Shown one piece after another: positions 50,641 to 60,100 of a stretch of DNA of 64,000 nt. Below the pieces are notes generated by a model. It was given only the letters and a program-made list of their open reading frames with translations. It was not told the origin of the DNA and did not search any database. The position numbers were made by a program, and so were the translations under genes. Position 1 is the stretch's first letter. The number at the start of each line of letters is the position of its first letter. The stretch comes from Paracoccaceae bacterium (GTDB taxonomy: Bacteria; Pseudomonadota; Alphaproteobacteria; Rhodobacterales; Rhodobacteraceae). Location: NCBI GenBank assembly GCA_021647745.1, contig JAKIUB010000001.1:1-64000 (forward strand). Direction: 5' to 3'.

Positions 50641-51665
50641 GCAAGCATCGTGCCGGAAACCCGTTGACTTTGGGTAAACGGTGCGCGCGGTGCCTACGTT
50701 ACGTAGGGCCTTTACAGGGTTCACGCTAGGCGGGTCAAGCGCCTAAGTCAAATTTATATAGGCTTCCGGTGTTATTTTGCACGCTGGAAGCCCTTGTTTT
50801 ATGGGTATCGCACGGGAATGTGACAACATTAAGGCTGTATAGATTTGGGTGCGGCACATCGACGGCGGGTGATTCTGGGTGTAAAACCGAGGTTGAAGCT
50901 GGCGGAAAGCGGCGCGTCTTGTCACTAGCCCGCCCCCTGAAAGGGCGGGATTTTGCGTGCTTGCACGCTCCATATTCCTTCCCTTCCTCTCAGAACGCGC
51001 GCGCTTTGCGGCGTCTCCCCGCACCCCTCACTAATTCCAAACGATGTTTTGGGAGGGCATTCCCTCCCATTTCGGGGGAGGGTTTATAGGGGGTTGGGGG
51101 GGCAATTATCAAGCATACAGGCGTTTGGGAGAGTTGGGAGCCATTTCGGTAGGAGTTTCTCCTATATATAGGCGAGGCTATAAATGACCCCTTTTAAAGA
51201 TCGTTTATATGTGAAGGTAATAAATTACTTCCCAACCTTCCCAGCTCTCCCAATGATCTTTAATTATGTAGTTATATCAATAACATATAGGATAGTAATA
51301 ATTGGGAGGGTTTGGAGCATGGGAGGGAATGGGAAAGTTTGGGAGGGTTTGTGTGGAAGTGACCAGCTCAAGCACAACATATGGTGTTGAACGCGGGTGA
51401 GCGGCACAAAATATGTCTCACTTTGGCCGGTGGTCAAAATGCTTAAAGAAAATTATTGACATAACCCGCCCAACGGCTCTACCTTCCTCATATTCCAAAG
51501 ATGCGCCAGACGGAGACACCCCGTGCTGGCTATTTTCATTTGTAGCCCACCAACATCACCTCCCTTTTGTAGCCACTCGCTTGCGCGGTCTGCTCCCACC
51601 TGTATGTCGAGTGGCTTCATGAGTATGGTGAGCGCCACTCCGGCAACCAGAAAGGTGGTGCGCAG
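50641..51665. other. Gene-free stretch with G-tracts and a long dyad before the packaging genes
   Basis: No frame here has convincing start signals. G-runs fit a quadruplex pattern at 51074-51102 (GGGGG, GGG, GGGGG and a run of seven) and again at 51321-51347 (GGGAGGG, GGG, GGGAGGG). TTGGGAGAGTTGGGA (51125-51139) pairs with TCCCAGCTCTCCCAA (51239-51253) with one G-U type position. AT-rich runs lie between. It precedes the terminase genes, where a lambda-type cos site would be expected, but I do not see a recognised cos sequence. Confidence 0.5.
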
Positions 51666-52313
51666 ATGTCATCAATCAATCTGCGTGTCGATCTGCGGGA
51701 TTTTGAGCGCGGGCTGACGCGACTGGAAAAGAAGCAGATGCCATTTGCTGCATCGCTGGCCCTTAACGCCACAGCAAAGGATGTTGAAAAGAACACGGTG
51801 CGCTGGCTGTCGAAGTCTTTGGACCGGCCAACGCCATTCACTAAGCGTGGTACGCTAATCAAGTATGCTACCAAACAAAAGCTGTTTGCTGATGTAGGGT
51901 TCAAAGATATTCAGGCCTCGTATTTAAAATGGCAAGAGGATGGCGGGGTGCGCCGCCCCAAGCGCAAAGCCATCGTTGTGCCTGTTGGCGAGGCCGTGGG
52001 GTTCAGGCGGAATAAATACGGCAACATGGGGCGAAACGCTGTGAAGCGCGCGCTGGCAAAGCCGAATGTGTTTTCGGGTGAAGTTAAAGGCGTTGCGGGC
52101 ATATGGCTTCGCCCCAAACGTGGACGGCGGCGCAAGGGGAGCTATGGCACAAAAGCAAATGTCAAAGCACCCAAGCTATTGGCCGTCTATAAATCAAGCG
52201 TGAAGTATACGCCGACCATGGATTTTCAGGGCGACGCATATAAGACCGCAAAGATCAGGTTTCCCCACCATCTAGAGCGGACCTTCAAGCAAGCCATGGC
52301 AACGCGTCGATAA
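51666..52313 (+). CDS. Phage structural-type protein (gpZ-like minor tail / tail completion), tentative
   Basis: This is a 215-aa basic protein starting MSSINLRVDLRDFERGLTRL. The pattern LPFAASLALNATAKDVEKN, LDRPTPFTKRGTLIKYATK and YLKWQEDGGVRRPKRKAIVV is a known phage family resembling minor tail protein Z; I cannot prove the role. AAAGGTGG precedes the ATG. Its place ahead of the terminase genes is unusual for a tail gene. Confidence 0.6.
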   Translation: MSSINLRVDLRDFERGLTRLEKKQMPFAASLALNATAKDVEKNTVRWLSKSLDRPTPFTKRGTLIKYATKQKLFADVGFKDIQASYLKWQEDGGVRRPKRKAIVVPVGEAVGFRRNKYGNMGRNAVKRALAKPNVFSGEVKGVAGIWLRPKRGRRRKGSYGTKANVKAPKLLAVYKSSVKYTPTMDFQGDAYKTAKIRFPHHLERTFKQAMATRR

Positions 52314-52471
52314 ATTGAGGGCAATATAATCGTTTGGGTCCTTCCTGGCCCCCGTCCGCATGCGGGTAATTCGCGCCCCGTGCTTTTTCACAATTTGGTA
52401 TTTTGAAACTGTGGAGGTTCAGGTTGGTGTTGTTGTTCTAGTTACATCGGGAAGAGAGGTGGAGGTTTGCG

Positions 52472-53074
52472 ATGCCAGATGATGGAGTAGTTAATCCTGA
52501 TCCGGTCTTGAACCGAAACCAGATTGCGCAAATCTTTGGTGTATCGGCCAACACAATCGACAAATGGCGTGCGAAGGGCATGCCGGTTGAAGCTGAGGGC
52601 GGCAACGGGCAGGCCTATGAGTTTTTGTTTTCGGAATGCCAAGCCTGGTATGAAGAAAACAAAGAGAGTGAGCGGCGCGAGAAGGCTTCTCTTGACGATT
52701 TTGTGGCCAAGCGACAGGCAGAATTTCTGGGAATTAAAACGACAGACGAACAAAGCCGATTAACACCCCGGCAAGTAAGTGAGTTGACCAATGCCCAGCT
52801 GGGCAAGCTTCAATTGGACAGCAAGCGGCGAAAGCTAGTGCCTGTCGAAGAGATGGTCGAATTGTTGGACAAATTATTTACAACAATTCGAGCCGCTTTA
52901 GATGGACAGCCTGATTGGCTAGATCGCGAGTTTTCACTGACGACTGAGCAGGTGGTCATGGTGGTTGAATACAATGACGGGATTCTGAAAAGCATGAGCG
53001 AAGATATTGCGAGAGCCCATCTTCAGGAAATTGAGCTGGATGGCGGCGACCAGAGTGAAACCCTGTTTTCATGA
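52472..53074 (+). CDS. Terminase small subunit (Nu1-like)
   Basis: This is a 200-aa protein. The N-terminal winged helix (VLNRNQIAQIFGVSANTIDK followed by WRAKGMPVE) is the Nu1-type DNA-recognition domain; the rest is helical (LTNAQLGKLQLDSKRRKLVP). In lambda, Nu1 binds cos and recruits the large subunit. Its stop overlaps the large-subunit start (ATGA). A 158-base gap separates it from the preceding gene and shows nothing I recognise. Confidence 0.88.
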   Translation: MPDDGVVNPDPVLNRNQIAQIFGVSANTIDKWRAKGMPVEAEGGNGQAYEFLFSECQAWYEENKESERREKASLDDFVAKRQAEFLGIKTTDEQSRLTPRQVSELTNAQLGKLQLDSKRRKLVPVEEMVELLDKLFTTIRAALDGQPDWLDREFSLTTEQVVMVVEYNDGILKSMSEDIARAHLQEIELDGGDQSETLFS

Positions 53075-55161
53075 TTGCGATGCCGGGCGGACGGCCTGAT
53101 CTGAACTATGATTTCAAGCCGTTGGCCCCCTATGCCACGGGGGCAGGTGTCCTGAAACTGGCGCTTGCCTCTTTGGCCCCATCCACGCGGATGGGAGTCG
53201 TGGCAGCGGCTGAAAAATACATGAAAGTGAATGCCGGTGGCCGGTGGGTTGATTTTGACAAAGACGTAACCCCGTATGCCGTCGAGCCTGCTTCAATGAT
53301 TTCGTCACGACTGTATCGGGAGATCGCATTTTGTGGCCCGGCGCGGTCGGGTAAAACGGTTATGCTGATGCAGGGGGTCAATCACTCGATCACCTGCGAT
53401 CCTGGCATTGTGCATATTTTCCATATGACGGAGGCCTCGGCCAGAAAGTGGGTAGACGAAGAGCTTGAACCCATGATCGGGAATAGCCCCGAGTTGAGCA
53501 GTCGGCTTGGCGTTGGTCGATCCGACGATAACAAGTTTTCCAAGCGGTTTTTGGGAGGAACTAAACTTACCATTGGCCCACCAGTGATTGCCGATTTTCG
53601 CGCCAGAACAATCCGGCTTGTTTTGATGACAGACATTGACAGCATGGCGCTTTCGATCGCGGGCGAAGGGTCGCCCTTTGTGCTCGGGAGCAAGCGAACC
53701 GAAACGCTGCTTTCGCGGGGCATGACATTTGGCGAGTCCAGTCCTGGGCATCCACTGACAGACCCGAGTTGGAAGAGGCGCACGCCGCATGAGGCACCGC
53801 CCTGTGCTGGCATTTTGAACCTGTATAACGGTGGCACCAAAGCCAGATGGTATTGGGAGTGTTTTGACTGCGCTAAGGTTTTTGAACCTACATTTAAAAA
53901 GCTGCACTACAATAAAAATCTTTCTCCGGCACTCGCTGGGGAAGGGGCCGAAATGCAATGCCCGGGATGCGGAACATTGTTGGCGCACAAGCATAAAAAT
54001 GAGGCCAACCGGAACGGCTACTGGCTACATGAGGCTGAAGATGGTGAATTGGTCCGGCTCGAAAGCGGTGATGTTCGGAAGTCAGAGCGGCTTTCATATT
54101 GGCTAAACGGTGCGGCGGCGTCCTTCTCGACATGGTCAAAGTTGGTTTCTCGATATGAAACCGCGCTGCGAAGTGTTGAGGCTGGCGGCGATGAAGAGCC
54201 GCTGAAGGTTACGGTGAATGTCGATCAGGGCATGCCATATTTGCCCAAAGCGATGTCGGAAGAGGGGCAGCTAACGCTGCAAACCCTAAAAGACAAACAG
54301 GCAGATATGAAACAGGCAGAGGCCCCGTGTTGGACGCGATTTATCACGGTTGGCGTTGATGTCCAGCAGGGAAAATTTGTGGTTCAGGTTTTGGCTTGGG
54401 GCATATCGGGAGAGAGGGCCGTCATTGATCGGTTTGATTTGGGAACACCACCGAAAACCGCGCCGCGTGCCGAAAAGCGAGTATTGGCCCCCGAGACTTA
54501 TATTGAAGATTGGGAGGTTTTGCGCCCGGTGCTGACAACAGTTTATCCGTTGGAGGGGCAGGGTTACGGATTAATGCCTTTGGCCATTGGGTGCGACTTC
54601 CACGGCAAGCCGGGTGTTTCAGACAGGGCGGAGCAATTTTGGAATGCGCGGCGCAAAGATGGAGAGTCTCAACGCTGGTATATGATCCGTGGCCATGGTG
54701 GTTTCAAAGTTCCAAATCGTGTTTGGTACAAGGCCCCCGAGCGTGCGCATAACGGAAAAAAGGTGCGCTCGATAAAGCTGCTCAATGTGGCTACGGATAA
54801 ATTGAAAGACTCTGTTTCGGCGGCATTGTCGCGCATGGATCATGGCCCTGGCTTTATGCATTTGGGCGATTGGATGGTCGAGGATCACTTAATTGAATTT
54901 ACCGCTGAGCGGCGCGAAACCACGGGGTGGAAGCCGCGAAAAGGTATGAAACGCAACGAGTCAATTGACTTGTCTGTCTATGGTCTGGCTGTCGCGATTT
55001 TTAAAGGCATGGAGCGGATCGACTGGGATAGCCCTCCGGAATGGGCGATCGGCGGCGCTTCCAATACGAATGCTGTTTTGCTGACCTCTGAAGATATTGG
55101 CCATGAGCCAGCCCCGAAATCACCGGTCAAATCGGCCTCACGCATAAATTTCTTGGAGTAG
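53071..55161 (+). CDS. Terminase large subunit (GpA family)
   Basis: This is a 696-aa ATP-driven packaging motor and nuclease. Walker A is GPARSGKT (89-96). A metal-binding pair CxxC (WECFDCAKVF) and a second pair (MQCPGCG) lie at about 265-310, as usual in GpA. The nuclease region follows with FITVGVDVQQGKFVVQVLAW and the acidic residues near GCDFHGKPG. The C-terminal part would dock to the portal. Length and order fit the lambda type. Confidence 0.95.
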   Translation: MIAMPGGRPDLNYDFKPLAPYATGAGVLKLALASLAPSTRMGVVAAAEKYMKVNAGGRWVDFDKDVTPYAVEPASMISSRLYREIAFCGPARSGKTVMLMQGVNHSITCDPGIVHIFHMTEASARKWVDEELEPMIGNSPELSSRLGVGRSDDNKFSKRFLGGTKLTIGPPVIADFRARTIRLVLMTDIDSMALSIAGEGSPFVLGSKRTETLLSRGMTFGESSPGHPLTDPSWKRRTPHEAPPCAGILNLYNGGTKARWYWECFDCAKVFEPTFKKLHYNKNLSPALAGEGAEMQCPGCGTLLAHKHKNEANRNGYWLHEAEDGELVRLESGDVRKSERLSYWLNGAAASFSTWSKLVSRYETALRSVEAGGDEEPLKVTVNVDQGMPYLPKAMSEEGQLTLQTLKDKQADMKQAEAPCWTRFITVGVDVQQGKFVVQVLAWGISGERAVIDRFDLGTPPKTAPRAEKRVLAPETYIEDWEVLRPVLTTVYPLEGQGYGLMPLAIGCDFHGKPGVSDRAEQFWNARRKDGESQRWYMIRGHGGFKVPNRVWYKAPERAHNGKKVRSIKLLNVATDKLKDSVSAALSRMDHGPGFMHLGDWMVEDHLIEFTAERRETTGWKPRKGMKRNESIDLSVYGLAVAIFKGMERIDWDSPPEWAIGGASNTNAVLLTSEDIGHEPAPKSPVKSASRINFLE

Positions 55162-55166
55162 AGCAA

Positions 55167-55373
55167 TTGGCTTTTACACAGATAGATGTTGATTCACTGA
55201 AGCGGGCAATCGCCACGGGCGCACAGCAAGCGATGATCCAAGGCGAAATGGTGCAATACCGCTCGCTGAAAGACATGAAAGAAATCCTGCGGATGATGAA
55301 ATCCGAGGTCGCCGGTCCCTCGGCTTCGTCACAATTTCCAGTGTCATACGCGACCACCACGCGGGGGTTATAA
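55167..55373 (+). CDS. Head-tail joining protein gpW-like
   Basis: This is a 68-aa protein with a TTG start (GGAG 8 bases upstream), 5 bases behind the terminase gene. The pattern IDVDSLKRAIATGAQQAMIQ and YRSLKDMKEILRMM is typical of gpW, which completes the head before tail attachment in lambda-like phages. It lies directly before the portal gene, the conserved place. Confidence 0.85.
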   Translation: MAFTQIDVDSLKRAIATGAQQAMIQGEMVQYRSLKDMKEILRMMKSEVAGPSASSQFPVSYATTTRGL

Positions 55374-55376
55374 CGC

Positions 55377-56819
55377 ATGTCGAAGAAGCCAAGCCAAGGA
55401 TTTATTGACCGGGTCGTTGCAGCGCTATCTCCCGAGGCGGGTTTGCGCAGGGTCAGAGCGCGCATTAAAACCACGGCGCTGATGAATTACGACGCTGCCA
55501 GTTATGGTCGGCGCATGCAGGGGTGGAAGGCTCCAGCTTCTGATGCGGATGCCGCTTCGCAAAATGGACGGGCGCGCATGCGCTACCTGTCACGAGATAT
55601 GATCCGCAATGCGCCTTTTGCGCGGCGCGCGCAGTCGGTGGTAACGAACAATGTGGTCGGTCTGGGGATCACGCCATCTTTGGCGGCGAACTCCGATGGC
55701 GAGCGTAAAGCGGCGCAACCTGTTTTGAACCATATGCTGTCCAAGGGTATTGATGCTCACGGTGAGCAAAACATATTTGGTTTGCAAACTACGGTTATGA
55801 ACGGGGTATTTGAAAGTGGCGAAATGTTGGTTGTGCGCCGAATGCGCAATCCGAGCCCAAATCTTGGCTTGCCGTTTCAAATTCAATTGCTGGAAGCGGA
55901 TTATCTTGATCAGTTTACCACGTCCTATGGCAAGAACGAGGTCCGCGACGGGGTCGAGTATAACGGCTTTGGCGCGATTGTTGCTTATCACATTTATTAT
56001 AATCATCCCGGCTCGGCCAGCCCGAAGGTTAAGCTCAAATCTCGACGGTTGCCTGCCTCTGAAGTGCTTCATATACGCCGCGTAGATCGCCCTGGGCAAC
56101 TGCGCGGGGTGCCGTGGTTAGCGCCGGTGATGCTGACATTGGGAGAGTTGCGGGACTATCAGGAAGCACAGATTGTTAAACAGAAAATGTCTACGCTGCT
56201 AACGCTTATCATTGAGAATGATGACGACATTAAGCCCGAAGACAAATTGGGTCTATCTGAAATGGCCCCCGGCGCGATTGTGCATACGCGGGCAGGGCAA
56301 AGCGTAAGCTTCAGCAACCCGCCAAGTGTTGACGATTACGATGTGGTCATGCGGATGGGTTTGGCCGCCATCGCTATGGGCTTAGGCATTACCTATGAAA
56401 GCTTGGCTGGTGATTTATCTCGGGTGAACTTTTCATCGGCGCGAGTGGGCCGGTTGGAGATGGATAAAAATATCGAAAATTGGCAGGCGCGGATCATGAT
56501 CGAGCAGTTCTGTGCGGGTGTGGCGCGGTGGAGCGCCGATGCGTTGCGGCTCAAAAGTTCAGAGGCTGGCGGTTTTCCAGAGTATAAATTGACGTGGACG
56601 CCGCCACGTCGGGCGCTGGTTGACCCGACAAAAGAAATTCCAGCGCTGCTCAAGCAGGTCGCCAGCGGCATGACCAGCATGCAGCGGGTACAGCGCGGGC
56701 TGGGCTTGGACCCGGAAACCATTCTGCGTGAGCGCAAAGAGGATCTTGAATCTGGCAATGGCGTTCCCGCCGATCCGGTTTCTGGTAAACCGATTACCCC
56801 AAAAGGAGAAAAGCCATGA
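55377..56819 (+). CDS. Portal protein (lambda family)
   Basis: This is a 480-aa protein that forms the dodecameric channel for DNA entry. Typical stretches are RARMRYLSRDMIRNAPFARR with VVTNNVVGLGITP, SEVLHIRRVDRPGQLRGVPW and LAGDLSRVNFSSARVG near the end. The stop overlaps the protease-capsid start (ATGA). Confidence 0.95.
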   Translation: MSKKPSQGFIDRVVAALSPEAGLRRVRARIKTTALMNYDAASYGRRMQGWKAPASDADAASQNGRARMRYLSRDMIRNAPFARRAQSVVTNNVVGLGITPSLAANSDGERKAAQPVLNHMLSKGIDAHGEQNIFGLQTTVMNGVFESGEMLVVRRMRNPSPNLGLPFQIQLLEADYLDQFTTSYGKNEVRDGVEYNGFGAIVAYHIYYNHPGSASPKVKLKSRRLPASEVLHIRRVDRPGQLRGVPWLAPVMLTLGELRDYQEAQIVKQKMSTLLTLIIENDDDIKPEDKLGLSEMAPGAIVHTRAGQSVSFSNPPSVDDYDVVMRMGLAAIAMGLGITYESLAGDLSRVNFSSARVGRLEMDKNIENWQARIMIEQFCAGVARWSADALRLKSSEAGGFPEYKLTWTPPRRALVDPTKEIPALLKQVASGMTSMQRVQRGLGLDPETILRERKEDLESGNGVPADPVSGKPITPKGEKP

Positions 56820-58873
56820 ATGGTTTGAAGTTGATCAAGAACGGAGAAATACACTTGTTCGGTACGATTGTTACCGATGAATGGATTTGGGAGGACAGCT
56901 CGGGCTATTTCAGTTCTGTTATGCTGATTGATGCGCTGGCGCAGTTTGATGGCGATGTCACAATCCGCCTAAATTCCGCTGGTGGCAATCCGGTAGAGGG
57001 TGAAGCAATCCGCGCGGCCATTGCTGCGCATCCCGGTAAAGTTACGCTCAAGATCCAAGGGGCGGCGTTTTCGGCGGCATCATTGTTGGCCATGGGTGCG
57101 GATCGGATCGAGATGTCGTCTGGTTCCCTGATGATGATCCATGACCCGTCAACCTTTGCGGGCGGTAACGAAGATTACCTTCGCCATATTGCTGACTATT
57201 TGGGCAAAATGGCGGGTGTTTATGCCAGTGTTTATGCGGCGCGTTCAGGCAAGACGCCGGATCAGGCGCGCGAAATCATGAAAAAGGAAGTTTTCTTTGG
57301 GCCGGATGATGCGGTCTCTGAGGGCTTTGCAGACGCGGTTTCGGGGGATGACGGCGAGACCGCTACCGAGGAAATGTTTGGCCAGGCGATGTCTGCCATG
57401 AATGCGGCTTTTATGAAGTTTACCACCGCTGCTGGGGCTGTCCCCCAACAGATCAAAAGTGGCGTGAGCCATATGAACGGGGGCGATGATCCCCATAATA
57501 AAGGAGGCACTTCGATGCCAAAAACCAAACCTAAAGTTGATCCTTCGAATGTTCCTGACCCTGTAATGGGTGGGCCGAAACCCGCAACGCCAACCCCTCC
57601 AAATCCGGTTGATGAAAATGCCATCGGCATGCAGGCGGTTGCCAATTACCGGGCACGCCGCGATGATGTAATGGCAGCGGCTGCGCCGTTCAAAGACATC
57701 ATTGATATGGCTGCCGTGCAAGCCGCTATTGATTCAGATGTATCTCTGACCGAAGTGAAGCTGCAAGTTTTGCAGATGGCATCATCGGCGCAGGCCGCCC
57801 CAAGCGGGCGTGTGCAAATTATTCGGGATGAGCGCGATACGATGCGCGCAGGCATGGTGGATGCGCTCAGTGTTCAGCTCGGTGTTGGCGATGCTGATGA
57901 CCGTGCACGGCCCTATATGGAAATGAGCATTGTGGATATGGCGGCCTCTCTGACCGATCAATCCGCGCCACGCATGGGCAATTTTGGTGGCCGCGAAGAG
58001 GTGTTGATGTCCGCGGTTCACTCGACCTCTGACTTTCCGTTTATTCTTGGGCAAGCGTTTAACCGGGTGATTGAGAATACCTATGAAATGGTTGATCCGA
58101 CGTTTCATGAGTTTTCTCGCGAGATGCCGTTTAATGACTTTCGCGATCATGAGGTTATTCGCCCGGATAATTTCCCGACCCTGCAAAAAATCGGCGAAAA
58201 CGGTGAAATAAAATTCGGCACCTTTGGCGAAAACAAAGAGACCATTGCGCTGGCCAGCTTTGCCACCGCGATTTCGATCTCCCGGCAACTTATGGTCAAT
58301 GACAATATGGGCACGATTGCGGGCATTCTTGAGAACGCCGCCAGTATTGTACCCGAGTTTGAGGAAGAGACCTTCTACGCTATGCTGTTGAGCAACCCAA
58401 AACTGCAAGATGGCATTGATCTTTTCCATGCAAATCACGGTAATTTGGCGGCATCTGGGGCGATCAACGAAACCAATGTGGCCGCCGGGCGCAAAGCCAT
58501 GCGGACCCATAAGCAGAGTGACGGCCGCTCGGTTAAGATGAACGCGCCTTCGATCTTGATTGTTGGCCCTGAACGTGAGACCGAAGCCGAGAAATTCCTT
58601 TCGACTATCATTGCCAATGCAACGGCCGATGTGAACATCTTTGCAGGCAAGCTCCGTTTGGTGGTGACTGAAGCGATTGAAGATACCAAGTGGTATCTGT
58701 CGGTGGATAAAGCCAAGAAAACCCACGTGATGAAGCACGGTTATCTTGAAGGTCGCCGTGCGCCGCGCGTTCGGCTTGATGAGCCGTTTGGCCGCCAGGG
58801 GACGGCGATGTCTATCGAGCATGACTTTGCCGCTGGCGCGGTTGGCTACATGGGCATGTATCGTCGCGGGTAA
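56816..58873 (+). CDS. ClpP-like prohead protease fused to major capsid protein
   Basis: This is a 685-aa fusion. Residues 1-190 are a ClpP-like (S49/S14-type) protease with the Ser86 segment GAAFSAASLLAMGA and His109 (MMIHDP); Asp in FGPDDAVSEGFAD may complete the triad. A Pro-rich linker (about 235-267) and a helical scaffold-like region (270-370) follow, then a gpT/HK97-like capsid domain (about 390-685, with DFRDHEVIRPDNFPTLQKIG and LDEPFGRQGTAMSIEH). Fused protease-capsid proteins are known in related phages. Inside the gene there is a perfect ribosome-binding site with in-frame ATG at 57515. Confidence 0.92.
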   Translation: MNGLKLIKNGEIHLFGTIVTDEWIWEDSSGYFSSVMLIDALAQFDGDVTIRLNSAGGNPVEGEAIRAAIAAHPGKVTLKIQGAAFSAASLLAMGADRIEMSSGSLMMIHDPSTFAGGNEDYLRHIADYLGKMAGVYASVYAARSGKTPDQAREIMKKEVFFGPDDAVSEGFADAVSGDDGETATEEMFGQAMSAMNAAFMKFTTAAGAVPQQIKSGVSHMNGGDDPHNKGGTSMPKTKPKVDPSNVPDPVMGGPKPATPTPPNPVDENAIGMQAVANYRARRDDVMAAAAPFKDIIDMAAVQAAIDSDVSLTEVKLQVLQMASSAQAAPSGRVQIIRDERDTMRAGMVDALSVQLGVGDADDRARPYMEMSIVDMAASLTDQSAPRMGNFGGREEVLMSAVHSTSDFPFILGQAFNRVIENTYEMVDPTFHEFSREMPFNDFRDHEVIRPDNFPTLQKIGENGEIKFGTFGENKETIALASFATAISISRQLMVNDNMGTIAGILENAASIVPEFEEETFYAMLLSNPKLQDGIDLFHANHGNLAASGAINETNVAAGRKAMRTHKQSDGRSVKMNAPSILIVGPERETEAEKFLSTIIANATADVNIFAGKLRLVVTEAIEDTKWYLSVDKAKKTHVMKHGYLEGRRAPRVRLDEPFGRQGTAMSIEHDFAAGAVGYMGMYRRG
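57501..57517 (+). promoter_or_regulatory. Internal ribosome-binding site and start codon in the protease-capsid gene
   Basis: AAGGAGG (57501-57507) stands 7 bases before an ATG (57515) that is in frame with the fusion and encodes Met234, just before the Pro-rich linker. Initiation here would give a 452-aa scaffold-capsid protein without the protease. Confidence 0.65.
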
Positions 58874-58899
58874 GCTCCTGACCTCATAAATTTGTAGCA

Positions 58900-58928
58900 A
58901 AAGGGCGCAGGGATGCGCCCTTTGCTTT
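58900..58928 (+). terminator. Terminator behind the capsid gene
   Basis: AAAGGGCGC and GCGCCCTTT form a 9-bp stem with a 6-base loop, followed by GCTTTT. It lies 27 bases behind the capsid stop. Since tail genes follow on the same strand, it may set a lower transcript level for them. Confidence 0.8.
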
Positions 58929-58974
58929 TCCAGCTCGGGCTTTCTGCCGGGGCAAATTATATGAAAGTGAAATC

Positions 58975-59304
58975 ATGAAAAACTATATTCAACCCGGTGA
59001 GAACGTCACCGTGGCCGCGTCCTCTGGTGTGGTATCTGGGGCAGGGCATAAAGTCGGTAGCTTGTTTGGCATTGCGTCGGTGACAGCATTGGTGGGTGAG
59101 GACGTAACGCTCACCCGCGAGGGTGTATACTCGGTGGCAAAGGTCAGCGCACAAGCGTGGGCCGTTGGCGCAAAAATCTACTGGGATGACACCGCCAAAT
59201 TGTTCACGACTACGGCCACCAGCAACACGCTTGTGGGCTGCGCTCACGGCGTTGCGGCCAACCCCTCGGCTGAGGGCGAAGTCTTGCTGACCGGCCAAGT
59301 GTAG
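58975..59304 (+). CDS. DUF2190 family capsid decoration protein
   Basis: This is a 109-aa beta-rich protein, family DUF2190, often found behind capsid genes and resembling capsid cement. Patterns GENVTVAASSGVVSGAGHKV, WAVGAKIYWDD and GVAANPSAEGEVLL are typical. It probably stabilises the expanded head. Confidence 0.85.
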   Translation: MKNYIQPGENVTVAASSGVVSGAGHKVGSLFGIASVTALVGEDVTLTREGVYSVAKVSAQAWAVGAKIYWDDTAKLFTTTATSNTLVGCAHGVAANPSAEGEVLLTGQV

Positions 59305-59314
59305 GGCACTGGTT

Positions 59315-59635
59315 GTGGCTTCACTCTTTAGCGGGATGGCAACGATCCTTGGGGGGATTTTTGGCGACACCGTCACCATAACGCCCAATGGTCAGCCCCC
59401 CCGCGAAATTCAGGGCATCTTACGCGAAGAGCCTTTGGAGGTTTTGGATCAGGAGGGTGTTTCAGTGAGCACTGTATCGATCTGGCTGAAGGCGCAGCGG
59501 TTGGATGTGGCTGATTTACGGCGTGGTGATTTGATCGTTGCCCTGAGCGGAATTCAATACAGATACGTTTCAAAACTACCAAGCGGTAGCCCAGCTGAAG
59601 ATGCTTTTGTAACCATAAGTCTGGAAAAAGCATGA
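59315..59635 (+). CDS. Head-tail joining / neck protein (gpFII-like), tentative
   Basis: This is a 106-aa, beta-rich protein with a GTG start. The content (GDTVTITPNGQPPREIQGIL, DLRRGDLIVALSGIQYRYV) and the position between decoration and tail terminator genes suit the head-tail connector of the lambda FII type. Overlaps the next gene by ATGA. Confidence 0.7.
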   Translation: MASLFSGMATILGGIFGDTVTITPNGQPPREIQGILREEPLEVLDQEGVSVSTVSIWLKAQRLDVADLRRGDLIVALSGIQYRYVSKLPSGSPAEDAFVTISLEKA

Positions 59636-60090
59636 CGGTTCATATTCTAAAATCTATCCGCGATGAGGTTCGCAGAACGTTGACGGCGGCATCGCTCCAG
59701 ATTGATGTGGCCGGTGATTTGACAAGTGTTCTTGATCTCAAAAACCCACCAAGTGGTTCCTCAGTAGACGAAGCCGACCTTCCGGCATTCTTTGTCTTTG
59801 TCGAGGGCGAGAGCATCACCGTGGGGTCATACAATTCCTATCACCGGGCGGTTCGTTTGGTGGTTTATATGTTTGCAAAATCAGGCAGCGATCCGCTGGA
59901 CCAGCTTGACGAAATGCAGCTGAAGATCGAACTGGCGCTGGAGGCGAACAAGTCGCTCGGCGGGATATGCTTTGAATTTATGCCGGTCGGAAGTGCCGTG
60001 CAGCAAGATCAGGGGCGGGTCGTGTTTAGCGGTCGCTCGTTGGAATATCGCTGTGTCACATCCGTGACCAGCCAATCCCCCACAATTTAG
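59632..60090 (+). CDS. Tail terminator-like protein (gpU-like)
   Basis: This is a 152-aa protein starting MTVHILKSIRDEVRRTLTAA. The LPAFFVFVEGESITVGS segment and RLVVYMFAKSG followed by a two-helix part match phage tail terminator proteins that stop tube growth. The position before the tail tube gene agrees. Confidence 0.7.
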   Translation: MTVHILKSIRDEVRRTLTAASLQIDVAGDLTSVLDLKNPPSGSSVDEADLPAFFVFVEGESITVGSYNSYHRAVRLVVYMFAKSGSDPLDQLDEMQLKIELALEANKSLGGICFEFMPVGSAVQQDQGRVVFSGRSLEYRCVTSVTSQSPTI

Positions 60091-60100
60091 GAGAGATACA

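Noticed and set aside
50743..51089. Overlapping frames on both strands (93 aa minus, 106 aa plus)
   Set aside because: Low-complexity composition, no start signals, and they run through the G-tract region; treated as non-coding.
51453..51717. Short frames (61 aa minus, 64 aa plus) before the gpZ-like gene
   Set aside because: No start signals and overlapping in both directions. In the frame of the downstream gene the upstream codons look protein-like (back to 51573) but contain no start codon, so I left the start at 51666.
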